DNA of 64,000 bases, taken from NCBI GenBank assembly GCA_004154925.1, contig QJNS01000297.1:1-64000 (forward strand), given 5' to 3'. Shown piece by piece: positions 61,776 through 64,000 of the stretch. The stretch's first letter is position 1. Each line of letters starts with the position of its first letter. Below the pieces are notes generated by a model that searched no databases, was not told the DNA's origin, and saw only the letters and a program-made list of their open reading frames with translations. The translations under genes were made by a program, and so were the position numbers. This DNA is from Monosporascus cannonballus. Its lineage: Eukaryota; Ascomycota; Sordariomycetes; Xylariales.

Positions 61776-64000
61776 ATCCTAATTTAATATACTAATACGG
61801 AATTTCAATTAACGAAAAAGATTAACTAGGTAAGGTTTGCTTTATATCTCTTTAACGGACAGAAAACAAAACTTAAAATGTTAATACTTGATCGAAAATG
61901 GCTACAAATACAGGTATAAAAATAAGACAAATATTTTATTGTTTAAAAAAACAAAATATAAAAAAATAAGCGTTAAAAATACGACATATTGTTATTATTA
62001 TTGAAATAAAGTTTAAGCAATTAAATAATAATTTAAAATAACAACCTTTGAAATCAAAACCTTTAATTAATATATTATCACAATATCATAGATACAAATA
62101 ACCTTTCAAAAAAGCTTAATACAAAATTATCAAATTATATCGAATAAAATTATAAAATAATTTAAAAAAAAGATTTATCGACAAAACTTTTCTTTATTTC
62201 TCATGTTAATAGAAATAAATTATGCGTTTTTCAAAAATACCTAGAAAATCGATTATAAAACATGGATTGGACCTTTAAAGTTATCACCTGAATATTGTAT
62301 TTTTTCTTATCTAAAACAAATTAAAAATTACAATTTATAGTTAATTATGAGTGATTAAACGATACTATTGCTACAGATAAAATACTATTATCTTTAATTA
62401 GTAAAATAAAAAACCGATTTTACGGAATTAAATAGTTTATAATATTTGATACTAAAAATAAATATAATCTTTTTAAAATTAAAAGAAATACCTATACAAA
62501 TAGTTTTTAAAATAAAATACAGATTATTTAAGTACTTAGTTATACTAATAGAATTTACGAATATATTAATAAGTTTTCAACTAGTAGTTAATTATATAGT
62601 ATTAAAATATTTTTATGTTTTTATTATATATTAGTTTAATAACATTGTTATTTATATAAAAGCGAAAAAGATTTATTTAAAATATGTTTATATAAATTGT
62701 TAAGTTTTATAAAACGCTAAATGATTCATTAATGTAATAAGATTTAATTTCATAAATAAAAACAAAAATGTCTAAAATATATTATTATTCCGGGATATAT
62801 TAAAATAAATCCAGAAAGCATCGTGATAATTACAAAATAATAAAATAAAACCAATTTAAAAAAAATACAGATATTTTATAACTTCGCCAATTATTATAAA
62901 AAATTGATCCGAAAGTTTAGCAAAATTACTATACACCTAATTAACCTTATTTAAAAAAGTTTTATATGAACGTTATAAATAGCAAAAGCTCTTTAGAGAA
63001 TTAAAAATATAATTATTAACGAATTAATATTAATTATATATGTTTTAATACGCTTTATTTAGCTAAAAACCTAGATTTTAGATTATACGTTAAACGCGAT
63101 AATTAAATAGCGAAATAATTAAAACAAATTATACTTTATCATATTTTTTCGTATAAATTAAAAAACACCGAATTTAATTACGTTATTCTAAATAAGCAAT
63201 TTATAATTATTATTATAACCTTTCGAAAATTCGGGTATTCTCTAAAACGAAATTTCTATTAAGTTAAGGTTTATACGGATTTTCAAAATTTTATCTGTTT
63301 TATTATAACTAAAAACACTTATCAAACGATAATTATAATATGTAAAAACAAATAACAATTTTCGATTTCGTTACTATTTACAAAAAAGGTTTAAAAATAG
63401 CAAAGCCGATACTTTAAGTAAGCGATTAAATTTTGAAAAAAGATTGATTAAAATTAAATACCTATTTTTCGATATTATAATAAAAAGACATTTACGTCTA
63501 TAATAAATTCTAACGATGCGAGTTGTACTATACGATATATAGGAAACAATCAATAAATATAATAGTAATTTCTTAAGAAACGAAAAATTAAAAAGCTTTA
63601 AGTTCTAAAAAAGTAGCAAATAAACTTAATACGCTAAATATATAAATATTAATTATATAAATATCCAGTACTTTACAAAAGTTTAAAATAATTTTAATAT
63701 GTTTATTATTTTCTTAAAATCAAAATAATAATTTAAAAGGTACGACGATAATATAACCTTTATAATAAAGCCATGATATAACGACATAGGTTTTATAGAA
63801 AATTATAACTATTACCGGTTTTGAAAACACGATAGAATTCGATTATTATGAATTTTATTACTAAACTTTCTTTATCCGAAAATCCAGAGATAAAAATATC
63901 TTACAATAGTATTTTCGTTATCGTCGATCGATTTACAATGTTTTGTTATTTTCTATGATATTATAAAAATTTAAACCCGGAATAAATAGTATATATTTTT

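Larger units (their letters stand above)
58688..64000 (+). mobile_element. Ty3/gypsy element E, plus strand, running past the window end
   Basis: The 5' LTR is about 58688-59033; it has two minisatellite units instead of three, making it about 35-40 bp shorter than B's. After the LTR comes a primer-site region similar to the other copies. A decayed gag zinc knuckle lies near 59530 (YDYNKKGLFRNKS where a CCHC motif would be). RT remnants lie at about 62390-62720 (YRLFKYLVILIEFTN) and RNase H at about 63040-63330. The start of the integrase core is at about 63836-63960 (NFITKLSLSENPE...FVIVDRFT). It is the same family as B. It is interrupted by the 61503-61775 repeat. All frames carry stops. 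Confidence 0.78.

Overview
The window comes from a filamentous ascomycete (Pezizomycotina, probably Sordariomycetes). The evidence is short fungal introns (about 50-150 nt, CTAAC-like branch sites), fungal gene families (mitochondrial CysA-type acyltransferase, SRA-YDG protein, VIT-VWA protein, fungal STAND N-terminal domain, PTH11/rhodopsin-like receptor), and a genome split between GC-balanced gene blocks and extremely AT-rich blocks. The AT-rich blocks are full of transposons decayed by C-to-T changes, the hallmark of repeat-induced point mutation (RIP).

Layout. 1-19.46 kb is a gene block. It holds a 5'-truncated tRNA t6A dehydratase (TCD1/TCD2 family), a Nudix hydrolase, tRNA-Glu(UUC), a VIT-VWA gene split by an in-frame TAG, a decayed STAND-N-type gene, an SRA-YDG gene with a broken 3' splice site, a cysA-like mitochondrial serine O-acyltransferase, and a three-exon membrane-anchored protein of unknown function. 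19.47-49.57 kb is an AT-rich block of nested, RIP-mutated Ty3/gypsy elements and one pogo/Fot1 element. The whole block is bracketed by GC-rich inverted repeats flanked by TA. 49.57-56.5 kb is a gene-poor GC-balanced island with one orphan single-exon gene, a seven-exon rhodopsin-like (PTH11-type) membrane protein gene and two short TIR elements (173 and 415 bp). 56.5-64 kb is a second AT-rich block with a gypsy fragment, a roughly 185-bp tandem repeat and a plus-strand gypsy element that runs off the window.

How parts relate. The genes do not form a cluster or pathway; each is an independent fungal gene. The interesting structure is genomic. Target-site duplications and LTR matches allow the insertion order to be read: pogo, then an LTR element reduced to a solo LTR inside the pogo zinc knuckle; and gypsy B (and probably D) inserted into an older gypsy C. 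Short GC-rich pieces (LTR minisatellite, TIRs, two dispersed 270-bp repeats, small islets) survive inside otherwise AT-converted DNA. Genes near the blocks show partial decay (nonsense codons, frameshifts, splice-site loss). No CRISPR, rRNA or telomeric repeat was seen.
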